This document shows positions 34,506-43,976 of a stretch of 64,000 nt of DNA, piece after piece. Origin of the DNA: Clostridiales bacterium (GTDB lineage: Bacteria > Bacillota > Clostridia > Peptostreptococcales > Anaerovoracaceae). Within the stretch, counting starts at the first letter, position 1. Every line of letters begins with the position of its first letter. A model generated the notes under the pieces. That model did not search any database. It was not told the DNA's origin and saw only the letters and a program-made list of their open reading frames with translations. Location: contig QXXF01000008.1 in the NCBI GenBank assembly GCA_009911365.1, positions 62,001 to 126,000 of the forward strand, read 5' to 3'. The position numbers were made by a program, and so were the translations under genes.

Positions 34506-37500
34506 TTAATCTTTCTTCCTTTTGAATTTCAATCCTCCCAAGATCGCCGCGCTCAATAAGGCCAGCACAACCCACAGAAGGATCGTCCGTCCATCACTGG
34601 TTTGCGGAAGCAAGGAGGCTAAACCGCCGCCGTTTTCAGCGGATGAGGAGGATGAGTCCGAAGCATTTCCCGCGGCTCCATCATCTGTGGATCCATTGTC
34701 TTCTTCGTCTGAGCCTCCGCCATTTCTGTCATTTCCATTGCTATTATCGCTGTTAGCCTGCGCTCTAGCCGCAGTCCCGTTAGCTCCGTTCGCGTCATTA
34801 CTGCTATTCGATCCATTGGTAGTAGCATTCGCATTGCCATTGGATGCAGCGGCCGCTTTCCATGCGACACCCAGCGGCGAGGTGCCTTTAATCTTCATTT
34901 CAATTCCATTGGCGGTCTTGCTGACAGTTGGCTCTTCAATACCGCCAGCCTCGATTCCCAAACGAGCATCCGTTGCCGTGAACATATGGGCTGCAATGAA
35001 GTCATTGCCTGCCTTTGTCGTTCCTGTCGGATAAGGCACTGTAATCGTCAGTCCGTCATCCGGGAAGTCCTCTAACTTCGCTTCTCTCCATGATTTTCTA
35101 TCATTGCTGACCATGACCGTGATGTCATAGTAAGCGATATTTTGATACGTGTATCCGCTATGAGCCGTTAACACTCGAGACAAAGCAGCAGTGATATCGC
35201 TGATGCTGGTATATCCCACTTCACGCAGGCTCGATGGAACTTCCACTTGGCTCAGATCCGTTCTGGTGACTCTAGTTTCCAAGGAATCATCTAGCTCAAA
35301 CTTCGCAGTTGTCACTCTACTGTTTTGCATATATTGTTTCGTAGCGATCGCCTTGATATTTGCCGCATCCGTGATTTCAAACGGCTTGGTGTATCTCTTT
35401 GTCTTGTCGCCTATTTCATCGCCGTCTACCTTTGGATCACTGCCATCTAAAGTGTAGTAGATGACCGCATCGCGCGTTTCACAAGTCATGGTCACTTGCT
35501 GACTGCCTTTAAATTCTCCGCCGTTTGGAGAAATAGTAGGTGGCTGCACCTGTTCCATCGGCGCAGTAGCTTCCACGATCCTTGGTTCACTTTCTTTATG
35601 CGTTGCGTCTTCCACGTACTTCATCTGTCCGATATATGGATGACCTGGCTCGCAATTGGTCTTGATGTTACCACCGCTTTCCAAGGTTAGCCATGTCTGG
35701 CCGCCGTCAAAGCTATAGAGAACATTTTCTTTTTCTGGCATGGTCGCCGTGTAAGAAGTGCCATCCTCATTTTTCTTAAAGTCGATCTGGAATGGCTCTG
35801 GAGGTTCCTGTTCCAGTTTGTCAACATAAACTCGAACTAGATACTGATCATCTGGCTCTTTCGGTGCTTCTACATTGTGGTTGTCTTCCACTCGCACCAC
35901 AAAGGTATACCACTGATTTACGTCTAAGTTGTCAAAGTAGTTGCTCTCTTGCTCTTCGCCTTCAACGCCCTGTCTATACAGATAAGTAGCCCCTGGTTTT
36001 GGATCCTCCACCGTGATCCTGCATGCGAACTTATCTTCATACCTTCGACTGGCCTCAGATTTTCCAGTTGCCACTGGAGTTCCATGCTTCAGCTTGCTAA
36101 TGGTCACTGGTGGATCCAAATCCAAGCTTCCCTCAGGCACTCTTGCCACATAATTGGTCACCGCTTTCCCATTTTCATCAATGAGTTTTATGGCATCAGG
36201 ATCAAAGGTAATGGTATCATACTCACCTACGTCCGCATTGGCGATGATTCCGGCCAATCCTTTTGTGTCTACCTTTACAGTGTCGCCTTCTATAATATCA
36301 TCTTGATTCAATACGACTTCAGTCATGGTCACTTCTCGAGTTCCATTATAATCTCGATCCGCAGCCTTGGCATCAATGATATCCACTGGTCTTGGCTTAA
36401 TAGTCAGCGTCTTCTTGACAGTGCCTGTATAATTACCTTTTCCTTTGATGGTCACGCCGATTTCACCTGCGTTGACAAAATCCGCATTTTCATCGTACTC
36501 AATATCGTAATCATCTTTTGGTGACAACGTATGCGTCCCATCTGTTACTGTGATGTCAAAGTCATGCTTTTTCTTGTTGTAAACTGCTTCGTCAGGAGAA
36601 ACACTCATTTCGATTTTTTTGATATTCGTAGGGACGATCTTAAACTCTCTTTCGATTGGGAATCCCGTAGCAACATCTAAATAATCAGGGGCGACCGCCC
36701 ATATCCACATCTTGGCAGTTCCGACTTTCACATTGTCTTCATATGTGAGTCGATAATCCTTATTTCTCTGCAGAGTAATGGAACCACCTTTTCCATCCTT
36801 AATCACCACATCTGGTTCAACCGCATCTCCCGTATACTCCTGATCCGGGATTTTCTTTGGTACCATATCTTCTTTAATATATCTTGGATAAGTCAGGACA
36901 TCTGATCCAAAAGTTCCGTCTGTTATCATAAAATCATTAATCAACTTTCCGCTACCAATGACTTTACCATTTCCTAAGGACCACTTGTTTGAGGTATTCG
37001 TATCCAGAGTCAATGACCCACCTTCACTAATCTCTACGGATCCTCCATCAACAGGTAGCCATGGATCGCCTAGCTTCGCATCACCATACACGATATATCG
37101 GTTGCTGCTACCCGTTTGCCCATTGCCTACAACACCATTGAATTTCTGCATATTATCCGCAGTAATGCCTGTGCCCTGCCCTATGGCAATAATCTTCATG
37201 CCCATATTGTCTGATCCATCAGAGGTCAGCACGCTCGCATGGATACCGTGGCCCCGATTGTTCAGGCCTCCTACGATACCCATACCGCCTGTCGCTTCCA
37301 CAGTTCCAGTTCCACCTTTAATCGTGACTGTTCCGCCAGAGCCAGCATTGCCTCGGCCAATGCCAGCACCCCCCGGCATCGCATTTGTGTTGGTGTTATC
37401 CCCTCCTTCAGCAGTGATAGTGCCTCCTTCAATCAAAATGGTTCCCGCATTGCCGCCAGCACCGCCTCCAATACCAGCAGCACCTTGGCCTCCTTTTGCG

Positions 37501-38000
37501 TCTATAGTTCCGCTCTTAATCCTAATCGTACCTGCAGCAGATCCCGACTGTCCCCCAATTCCAGCGCCAGTATTTCCACCGATAGCCGTCAACTTACCCG
37601 GCCCATTAATCGTCACATATCCGCTTGATGGAACGTTCAACGCAGCACCTGCGCCAGCTTTCAAATAGTTTTCACCTTCCAACTTTAATTCAACGTTTCC
37701 CATTTCAATGGAAAACGCACTTCCTGGAGTAACGTCAGTCTCAACGCTTAAGCCTTTCAACGTGATGGTATGCGAACCTTTTACTATGATGTTATGATTC
37801 TGCGACTTTGTGCTTGTTCCTGTGATCACATGACCAGCACAAGTGGTCCCGCAACCATCAACCACGACATTGCCAGTACTAATATCATACTCAGCTTGAT
37901 ACGCTGCATTCGCCTCCCATGGCACAAAAAGCGTGACCGTCAGCATCGCAACGACCACTAATAAAAATCTCATATCTTTCATTACATTATTCCGCATCAT
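34506..38000 (-). CDS. Large cell-wall-anchored surface protein (glycine-rich beta-helix, MBG-type and chitobiase-type domains, LPQTS)
   Basis: A secreted protein of about 1164 residues. From the start: signal peptide (FLLVVVAMLTVTLFVPWEANA), a glycine-rich repetitive region with GGxGAAGIGGGAGG-like units (about 100-300) expected to form a parallel beta-solenoid and resembling carbohydrate-binding surface proteins, and two or three Ig-like MBG/BIG-type domains (about 400-620, with YNGTREVTMTEV). A chitobiase-like domain follows (YYTLDGSDPKVDG), then a 100-residue Asn/Ser/Gly/Asp-rich linker, the sortase motif LPQTS, a membrane helix and the basic tail KFKRKKD. It is probably an adhesin or carbohydrate binder on the cell wall. 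The ATG at 38000 follows GAGGAAGGG; an upstream ATG in frame lacks a ribosome site. No sortase gene is in the window. Confidence 0.88.
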   Translation of the reverse strand: MMRNNVMKDMRFLLVVVAMLTVTLFVPWEANAAYQAEYDISTGNVVVDGCGTTCAGHVITGTSTKSQNHNIIVKGSHTITLKGLSVETDVTPGSAFSIEMGNVELKLEGENYLKAGAGAALNVPSSGYVTINGPGKLTAIGGNTGAGIGGQSGSAAGTIRIKSGTIDAKGGQGAAGIGGGAGGNAGTILIEGGTITAEGGDNTNTNAMPGGAGIGRGNAGSGGTVTIKGGTGTVEATGGMGIVGGLNNRGHGIHASVLTSDGSDNMGMKIIAIGQGTGITADNMQKFNGVVGNGQTGSSNRYIVYGDAKLGDPWLPVDGGSVEISEGGSLTLDTNTSNKWSLGNGKVIGSGKLINDFMITDGTFGSDVLTYPRYIKEDMVPKKIPDQEYTGDAVEPDVVIKDGKGGSITLQRNKDYRLTYEDNVKVGTAKMWIWAVAPDYLDVATGFPIEREFKIVPTNIKKIEMSVSPDEAVYNKKKHDFDITVTDGTHTLSPKDDYDIEYDENADFVNAGEIGVTIKGKGNYTGTVKKTLTIKPRPVDIIDAKAADRDYNGTREVTMTEVVLNQDDIIEGDTVKVDTKGLAGIIANADVGEYDTITFDPDAIKLIDENGKAVTNYVARVPEGSLDLDPPVTISKLKHGTPVATGKSEASRRYEDKFACRITVEDPKPGATYLYRQGVEGEEQESNYFDNLDVNQWYTFVVRVEDNHNVEAPKEPDDQYLVRVYVDKLEQEPPEPFQIDFKKNEDGTSYTATMPEKENVLYSFDGGQTWLTLESGGNIKTNCEPGHPYIGQMKYVEDATHKESEPRIVEATAPMEQVQPPTISPNGGEFKGSQQVTMTCETRDAVIYYTLDGSDPKVDGDEIGDKTKRYTKPFEITDAANIKAIATKQYMQNSRVTTAKFELDDSLETRVTRTDLSQVEVPSSLREVGYTSISDITAALSRVLTAHSGYTYQNIAYYDITVMVSNDRKSWREAKLEDFPDDGLTITVPYPTGTTKAGNDFIAAHMFTATDARLGIEAGGIEEPTVSKTANGIEMKIKGTSPLGVAWKAAAASNGNANATTNGSNSSNDANGANGTAARAQANSDNSNGNDRNGGGSDEEDNGSTDDGAAGNASDSSSSSAENGGGLASLLPQTSDGRTILLWVVLALLSAAILGGLKFKRKKD

Positions 38001-38092
38001 CTTCGCCCTTCCTCTATCTGCGCACTTTTCTTCTAAATCTATGTAATCTCCATGAGTAAACACGTTCCGCATGAAGCCAACCCATTATTTAT

Positions 38093-38121
38093 AAATTACC
38101 ATAAATCCTTACAAAATTCAA
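38093..38121 (-). promoter_or_regulatory. Possible promoter of the surface protein gene
   Basis: TTGAAT (38116-38121) and TAATTT (38093-38098), spaced by 17 bases on the minus strand. The -10 box is weak. The remaining bases up to 38393 are AT-rich and show no gene. Confidence 0.4.
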
Positions 38122-38393
38122 CGCTTTTCGACTAAATTCGCATTCTGATGCAACTCTGTCAAGCATCCATTTCCCACTCACCAGAGCACATCCAAAGCAC
38201 GAACACCGCTATACTATGATATGCTTTCTTCTGCTTCTTTGCTAATTTATTTACATCAGCATAAAGTTATACCTATTTGTATATCGGATGAATAGCTAAA
38301 AAATATAAGGCTAATAAAATTTTTATTTTTCCATGCCCAGGCTCTACGGCCATAACGAAATCCGTTTCATCTTATAAGGCGGTTCTGAGTCTC

Positions 38394-39232
38394 TCACACC
38401 ACCGCTTCCACCAGCAGTTTGTCTCCAACCGTGATTTCATGCACACCGATTTCTTTTTTCTGATTGAAATTGAAACTGAGCATGTATCCTTTTTTCAAAT
38501 GATAATAGTCAAAATATTCCGACATCTATGTCCCACCTCTGGCATTGTATTCTTCGCCATGCCAGATTTTCAACTCAATGATAAATTGCTCGTCTTGATA
38601 ATCCACGATCACATCCGTCTTTCGCAGATCTCAGGTCTGGGCTTCAATGTAATAATTTCCAATTCCATGAATGATCGGTTTCAAATACAATAGGAAATAG
38701 CACCGGCCATCTTCTTCATAAAATCGCTCCTGCCTCTCGCCGTACAAATCGTGAAAGTGAACCACAAATTTCTCCAAGACCCTACGCATATTCAACCCGC
38801 CGTTTTCTAAAAACTGGTTTTTATCTTTTGACGCAAAATTGTAAATCTCACTGCCCCAGGCTTCCTCACTCAAAAATACATCATATAACATGGTCTCGAA
38901 AATCCGATTGGAAATAGCCACGCTTCCAGCAGCGTTTTTTATAAAGCCAAACATCTGCGCGCTCCCAATGGATTCATTGAGTGGATTGTATGGAACTTTT
39001 TTTCCCATGAACAACACCCCATAGAGCAATTCCCGCTTACCAAATAGTCATCTTTCAGGAATTTTTCCAGCAGCTTTAATGTTGTGGTCTTTCCATATTG
39101 GCGGGCACAGTTCATAGTAAAATACTGGCCCTGAACCACCACAGCTTTGATTCGCTCTAACTTTTCCATGATGTCTACCATGTAATGCTGCCGCAGCCTG
39201 CAGACCGCAGTCACATTAAAAAACTTTCCCAT
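38394..39232 (-). pseudogene. Decayed AAA-ATPase/PD-(D/E)XK (DUF1703-type) gene
   Basis: The remains of a protein family with an N-terminal ATPase and a C-terminal nuclease-like domain, very common in multiple copies in gut Firmicutes. The start is intact (FFNVTAVCRLRQHYMVDIMEKLERIKA, then ARQYGKTTTLKLLEKFLKDDYLV with the P-loop variant). Then the frame shifts and some 300 residues of the middle are missing. It resumes at YNPLNESIGSAQMFGFIKN and continues to YYIEAQT, where a TGA interrupts; 41 codons later a TAG interrupts again (after YNARGGT). The frame finally ends at 38394 with KLLVEAVV. An internal deletion, a frameshift and two nonsense codons show a dead gene rather than a sequencing error. 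These families are thought to relate to defence or mobile elements; the role is not established. Confidence 0.85.
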
Positions 39233-39310
39233 TTGTTTCTCCCCTTCAAGTGTGTAAGTAATAAAAATGCCAGCCGAATTTCAGACCATTATGTATCATC
39301 GCAATAAACC

Positions 39311-39363
39311 AAAACGGCGGCCCGCACAGGATCTTCCTCCACCCGTGCAAGACGCCGCTCGTT
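39311..39363 (-). terminator. Terminator after ileS
   Basis: An imperfect GC-rich hairpin (AACGaGCGGCGTC... / ...GGGCCGCCGTT) on the minus strand ends in TTTTGG, 12 bases beyond the ileS stop. Confidence 0.65.
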
Positions 39364-39374
39364 TGTCTGTTTTC

Positions 39375-42300
39375 CTATTTCCGCTCCACGTCGATCCCTG
39401 TCTTATGGCCGTTCAGGTCATACTCCTTCAAATCGCTTCCCACAGCGATTTGAAGAGCCAGGGTTTCTTTCATGATATAGTCCTTGTGGGTTTCCACAGC
39501 CGCAGCCACTTCCTCGTCAGCACTGATAAGGATCTTAATGTTATCCATCATTTCAAAATCCTTTTGCTTTCTCAGCTGCTGCACTTTGGAAATCAGCTCT
39601 CTTGCCAAGCCTTCATCCACCAGTTCTTTTGTCAGAGTAGTATCCAGGATGGTAAAGACATTGTTTTCCATTGCCACCGCGAAGCCCTCTTTGGCACTGA
39701 TGCGGGTGTCCACCATTTCCTGAGTGATCTCCACAGACTCGCCGTTCAGATCGAGGGTCAATTTGCCGTCTGCTTCCAGCTTTGCCACCACGTCAACAGC
39801 ATCCGCCTTTGCCAGCGCACCGCCAAAAGCCTTGATATTCTTGCCTAACATTGGTCCAGCGACTTTGAAGTTTGGCTTCAGACTGTAATTCATATATTGA
39901 TCCAGTTCTTTTTCAAAGACCACGTTCTTTACGTTCAACTCTTCCATGATCAGCGGCGTCAGATCACTGATCAACTCCTCGTATTTTCCATCTACCAGGA
40001 TCTCGGAAAGTGGCTGTCTTACCTTGATCTTTTCCTTTTCGCGGGTTCCCCGGCCCAGCCCTACCAGGTCGCGCACCAGGTCCATCCGTTCCTCTGTCCT
40101 CGCATCGATCAATGCCTCGTCTGCTTTTGGGAAGTAAGCGATGTGCACTGACTCTTCGCCAGTCAGGTTCACATAAATCTCATCTGCGATAAACGGTGCG
40201 AATGGTGCGATCATCTTGGCGATGCCCACCAGTACTTCATAAGTGGTCACGTAAACGGATTTTTTGTCATCGCTTAATTCTTCACCCCAGAAGCGCCGCC
40301 TTGCCCGGCGGATGTACCAGTTGGACAGATCTTCCACAACGAATTCCTGGATCTTGCGCACGGATTTCATGTGGTCATAATGATCCATCTCCTCTGTCAC
40401 TTCCTTGACCAGCTTGTTGTACTTGGAAACGATCCATTGATCCAGTTCTGGCCGTTTGCTGTGATCCACACTAATTTTAGACGGATCAATGTCATCCTGG
40501 TTGGAATAAAGCACAAAGAAATTATATACGTTTTTCAAAGTTCCAAAGAACTTGCTGACGATTTCCACCAGCCCATCTTCATCGAACCGGGTCGGTGACC
40601 ATGCCGGCGAAACGTGCATCAAATACCACCTCGTGGCATCCGCGCCATACTTGTCGAACAGCTCAAACGGATCCACGGTGTTGCCTTTGGACTTGCTCAT
40701 CTTCTTGCCATCTTTGTCCAAAATCAGGTCATTGACCAGCACATTTTTGTAAGGCGCTTTGCCTTTGATGAAGGTGGAAATAGCCATGAGGGAGTAGAAC
40801 CATCCTCTAGTCTGGTCAATGCCTTCACAAATAAAATCAGCTGGGAACAGCTCTTCATCGAACTTTTCTTTATTTTCAAACGGGTAATGCTGCTGTGCGA
40901 ACGGCATGGAACCGCTGTCAAACCAGCAGTCCATGACTTCTGGAATCCGGCTCATGGACTTGCCGCATTCCGGGCAAGTCAGATGCACGTCATCCACGTA
41001 TGGGCGGTGCAGCTCAATGGTTTCATCAATGGTTTCCTGGGCTTTTTCCACCAGTTCTTCGCGGCTACCGACGCATTCCAGGTGACCGCATTCACAGCGC
41101 CAGATGGGAATCGGCGTTCCCCAGTAACGATTCCTGGAAATAGCCCAGTCTTTGACTTCTTCCAGCCAATTGCCAAAGCGCTTTTCTCCCACAAAAGCTG
41201 GGAACCAGTTGACCGTGTCGTTATTAGCCACCAACTGATCCTTTAGCTTGCTCATTTCAATGTACCAGCTCGGTTTCGCATAGTAGACCAGCGGCGTTCC
41301 GCAGCGCCAGCAGTGCGGGTAATTATGCTCGATCTTTTCCTTGGCGAAAATCTTGTTTTCTCCTGCCAGCCATTTGATGATGTCAATATCCAGTCCGTCT
41401 TCCATGACAAAACGACCAGCCCACGGGGTTTCTGTGTATTTTCCCTCTTCATCCACTGGATTTACCACTGGCAGGTCATAGCGGCGGCCAGTCTGATAGT
41501 CGTCTTCACCAAAGGCCGGCGCAGTGTGAACGATCCCCGTACCGTCTTCAATCGTAACGTAATCCGCACAAGTCACGAAAAAAGCCTTTTTCTCTGGCTT
41601 TACAAAAGGCATCAGCTGTTCGTATTCCACGAATTCCAGGTCTTTTCCCTTCATTTCTTCCAGGACTTCATAGTTTTCTGCGCCCAGCACTTTGTCAGCC
41701 AGTACCTTGGCAACGTAGAACACCTTTCCTTCTTCATCGCCTTTTAACATTTTTACCTTTATATAATCCACGTCCGGCCCCACTGTCAGGGAAACGTTAG
41801 AAGCCAGGGTCCAAGGCGTGGTGGTCCATGCCAGGAAATATTCGTCCGCATCTCTTCTCTTGAATTTCGCAGTAATGGTATTGACTTTGACTTCTTTGTA
41901 TCCCTGGGCCACTTCATGGGAAGCAAGACCTGTTCCGCAGCGCGGACAGTAAGGCAGAATCTTGTGCCCCTCATAGATCAGGCCTTCCTTGAAAAATTCT
42001 TTCAGGATCCACCAGCCTGTTTCGATGAAATCATTGTCCAAAGTGATGTAAGGGTTGTCCAAATCGATCAGATAGCCCATGCGCTTCGTCATTTCCCGCC
42101 ACATGCTCTCGTACGTGAACACTGACTCTCTGCATTTTTCATTGAATTCTTTGATGCCATACTTCTCAATGTCCTGCTTGCCGCTCATTTTCAGCTGCTT
42201 TTCCACTTCGATCTCCACTGGCAGACCGTGAGTGTCCCATCCAGCTTTCCGCTTTACTTCAAATCCCTGCATGGTCTTGTAGCGGCATACTGAATCTTTC

Positions 42301-42488
42301 AGCGTTCTGGCGATCACATGATGGATGCCAGGCCTTCCGTTGGCAGTCGGCGGCCCTTCATAAAAGATGAAGGCTGGCTGCCCTTCTCTCGTGGTCACGC
42401 ACTTGTGAAGAAGATCTTCCTTTTCCCATTCTGCCGCCTGCTCCATCTGTTGCTGGGCAATGGGCTTTTCTGATAAGTTTTTAAACAT
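39375..42488 (-). CDS. ileS: Isoleucyl-tRNA synthetase (long, type 2-like)
   Basis: A 1037-residue class I synthetase that charges tRNA-Ile in the cytoplasm. The N-terminal catalytic motif is in PPTANGRPGIHHV, where GIHH stands at the HIGH signature. Further features are the editing domain with AWTTTPWTLASNVSLTVGP, the zinc-type motif CPECGKSMSRIPEVMDCWFDSGSMPF, and the KMSKS loop GKKMSKSKGNTVDPF. The C-terminal anticodon-binding region is extended. The HIGH variant and C-terminal extension resemble the eukaryote-like type 2 enzymes associated with lower mupirocin sensitivity; that property is inference. The ATG at 42488 follows AAAGGAAA. A good promoter is 95 bases upstream. No T-box leader (no GGNACCGCG element) was found, which is unusual for a Firmicute ileS. 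Confidence 0.96.
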   Translation of the reverse strand: MFKNLSEKPIAQQQMEQAAEWEKEDLLHKCVTTREGQPAFIFYEGPPTANGRPGIHHVIARTLKDSVCRYKTMQGFEVKRKAGWDTHGLPVEIEVEKQLKMSGKQDIEKYGIKEFNEKCRESVFTYESMWREMTKRMGYLIDLDNPYITLDNDFIETGWWILKEFFKEGLIYEGHKILPYCPRCGTGLASHEVAQGYKEVKVNTITAKFKRRDADEYFLAWTTTPWTLASNVSLTVGPDVDYIKVKMLKGDEEGKVFYVAKVLADKVLGAENYEVLEEMKGKDLEFVEYEQLMPFVKPEKKAFFVTCADYVTIEDGTGIVHTAPAFGEDDYQTGRRYDLPVVNPVDEEGKYTETPWAGRFVMEDGLDIDIIKWLAGENKIFAKEKIEHNYPHCWRCGTPLVYYAKPSWYIEMSKLKDQLVANNDTVNWFPAFVGEKRFGNWLEEVKDWAISRNRYWGTPIPIWRCECGHLECVGSREELVEKAQETIDETIELHRPYVDDVHLTCPECGKSMSRIPEVMDCWFDSGSMPFAQQHYPFENKEKFDEELFPADFICEGIDQTRGWFYSLMAISTFIKGKAPYKNVLVNDLILDKDGKKMSKSKGNTVDPFELFDKYGADATRWYLMHVSPAWSPTRFDEDGLVEIVSKFFGTLKNVYNFFVLYSNQDDIDPSKISVDHSKRPELDQWIVSKYNKLVKEVTEEMDHYDHMKSVRKIQEFVVEDLSNWYIRRARRRFWGEELSDDKKSVYVTTYEVLVGIAKMIAPFAPFIADEIYVNLTGEESVHIAYFPKADEALIDARTEERMDLVRDLVGLGRGTREKEKIKVRQPLSEILVDGKYEELISDLTPLIMEELNVKNVVFEKELDQYMNYSLKPNFKVAGPMLGKNIKAFGGALAKADAVDVVAKLEADGKLTLDLNGESVEITQEMVDTRISAKEGFAVAMENNVFTILDTTLTKELVDEGLARELISKVQQLRKQKDFEMMDNIKILISADEEVAAAVETHKDYIMKETLALQIAVGSDLKEYDLNGHKTGIDVERK

Positions 42489-42582
42489 GTTCGTTTCCTT
42501 TCTCGCTTTCTATCGCATCAAGTAGGAGAGACCGCTGTTGTCTTCATCCATGCCTTGTGTGTCTACTTTCATATACGTTGAT

Positions 42583-42611
42583 ATTCTATCCGTTTGGACG
42601 GGTAAAGTCAA
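42583..42611 (-). promoter_or_regulatory. Promoter of ileS
   Basis: TTGACT (42606-42611) and TAGAAT (42583-42588) on the minus strand with a 17-base spacer. The leader to the start codon is about 90 bases and has no T-box features. Confidence 0.75.
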
Positions 42612-42683
42612 GGGAGAAATCCCCGTGAGAACAAACTCCGTGCCCTGCGGGAAGGAGCGTCAAACCACTGCCCAGAAGCAGAA

Positions 42684-42716
42684 AGCCCCCTCAGTATTGA
42701 GGCGGGCTTTCCTTCT
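42684..42716 (-). terminator. Hairpin terminator after the CoA-transferase genes
   Basis: GAAAGCCCGCCTCA and CTGAGGGGGCTTTC pair around a short ATA loop on the minus strand, 45 bases past the stop at 42759. The T run after it is poor, so termination may be incomplete. Confidence 0.65.
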
Positions 42717-42758
42717 GAAATATATCATGTCAAGAGAAAAAAACGATGTCATGCTTGT

Positions 42759-43976
42759 TTAATCGATTTTAGGCGCGGTCTCAGGCGTGCATACGATTTC
42801 GTCTTTGATCAGCCTGTCGATTTCATCCTGTGAATATCCCAAAGACCGCATGATGGCGCAGGTGTCTTCGCCCAGTTTTGGCGATGATTTCTTGATGCCT
42901 CCTGGTGTTTTGCTGTATTTAATAGGAGTGCCAAAGGTTTTGAATTTGCCTACGTTTTTATCATCCACTTCTATGACCATATCTCTTGCCAAAAGCTGCG
43001 GATGCTCCATGGCTTCCAGCGGCGTGTACACTCTGGTGGCAGGGATCTTGTATTGCTTGAACCGTTCTTCTAGCCAGGCTAATTTCTTGCTGCCCATTAC
43101 CTTTTTCATCAGAGATGTAAAGCTTTTGTAATGCTGACAGCGCAGGTCGTTTGTGGCATAGAGCGGATCATCGATCAGTTCCGGCATTTCCAACGCATCG
43201 CAGAAATCCGGCCACATGGAATCGTCTGTCACCGTTACCGTAATGAAACCATCCTTACAATCATATGCGTCATATGGAACGACTTCCCTGGGCTTGGCGT
43301 TTCCTGTCCTGCTCACTGCTTTTCCTGTCAAAGCGTAAGTCAGCACGGAATCCTCAATAATAGAGAAGATCGTATCCAGCATGGAAACATCGATCCGTTT
43401 GCCCCTTCCTGTCTTTTTCTTGTCATAGCATGCCAGCACTACCGCAAAGGCCATCATCAATCCCGTGTAGCTGTCTCCGATGGAAGCGCCTGACCTAAGA
43501 GGCGGCTGATCTGGGAAGCCCGTCATGTCCATGTATCCGCACATGCTCTCGATCACATTGTCATAAGCCGTATTTTTGCGCAGGGGCCCTGTCTGTCCAA
43601 AGCCTGTGCTGGAAGCAAAGATGATACTCGGATTGATCTCTTTTGCCACGTCATACCCGATCCCCAGCTTTTCCATGGTCCCGAATTTAAAGTTTTCCGT
43701 TACTACGTCTACTCTGGCAAACAGCTTTTTGATCAGCTCTTTTCCTTCGTCTTCGCCTAAATCCACTGCGATGCCTTCTTTGTTCCTGTTATATGTAGCA
43801 AAATAACCGCTGTTTCCGTCTTCACTATATGGGCTCCAAAATCTCGACTGATCGCCGCCGTCCACTCGCTCTACTTTGATGACTCGCGCGCCATAGTCAG
43901 CCAGGTTCATGGTCCCATAAGGGCCGTTATACGCCTGTGTGAAGTCCAGTACTGTGATTCCTTCCAATGGCCCCAT
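42759..43976 (-). CDS. Class III (CaiB/BaiF) CoA-transferase with catalytic Asp
   Basis: A 405-residue family III CoA-transferase, which moves CoA between carboxylic acids by way of an aspartyl-CoA anhydride. The N-terminus GPLEGITVLDFTQAYNGPYGTMNLADYGARVIKVE and the motif RSGASIGDSYTGLMMAF are typical. Asp168 in the latter falls at the place of the catalytic Asp169 of formyl-CoA transferase and CaiB. Its start ATG overlaps the stop of the upstream paralog (TAATG), so the two are translationally coupled and probably form one heteromeric enzyme. Downstream of the ammonia-lyase-like gene in the same direction, it likely activates or recycles the pathway acid with CoA. The substrate is unknown; carnitine-type or beta-amino acids are possibilities. 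Confidence 0.92.
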   Translation of the reverse strand: MGPLEGITVLDFTQAYNGPYGTMNLADYGARVIKVERVDGGDQSRFWSPYSEDGNSGYFATYNRNKEGIAVDLGEDEGKELIKKLFARVDVVTENFKFGTMEKLGIGYDVAKEINPSIIFASSTGFGQTGPLRKNTAYDNVIESMCGYMDMTGFPDQPPLRSGASIGDSYTGLMMAFAVVLACYDKKKTGRGKRIDVSMLDTIFSIIEDSVLTYALTGKAVSRTGNAKPREVVPYDAYDCKDGFITVTVTDDSMWPDFCDALEMPELIDDPLYATNDLRCQHYKSFTSLMKKVMGSKKLAWLEERFKQYKIPATRVYTPLEAMEHPQLLARDMVIEVDDKNVGKFKTFGTPIKYSKTPGGIKKSSPKLGEDTCAIMRSLGYSQDEIDRLIKDEIVCTPETAPKID

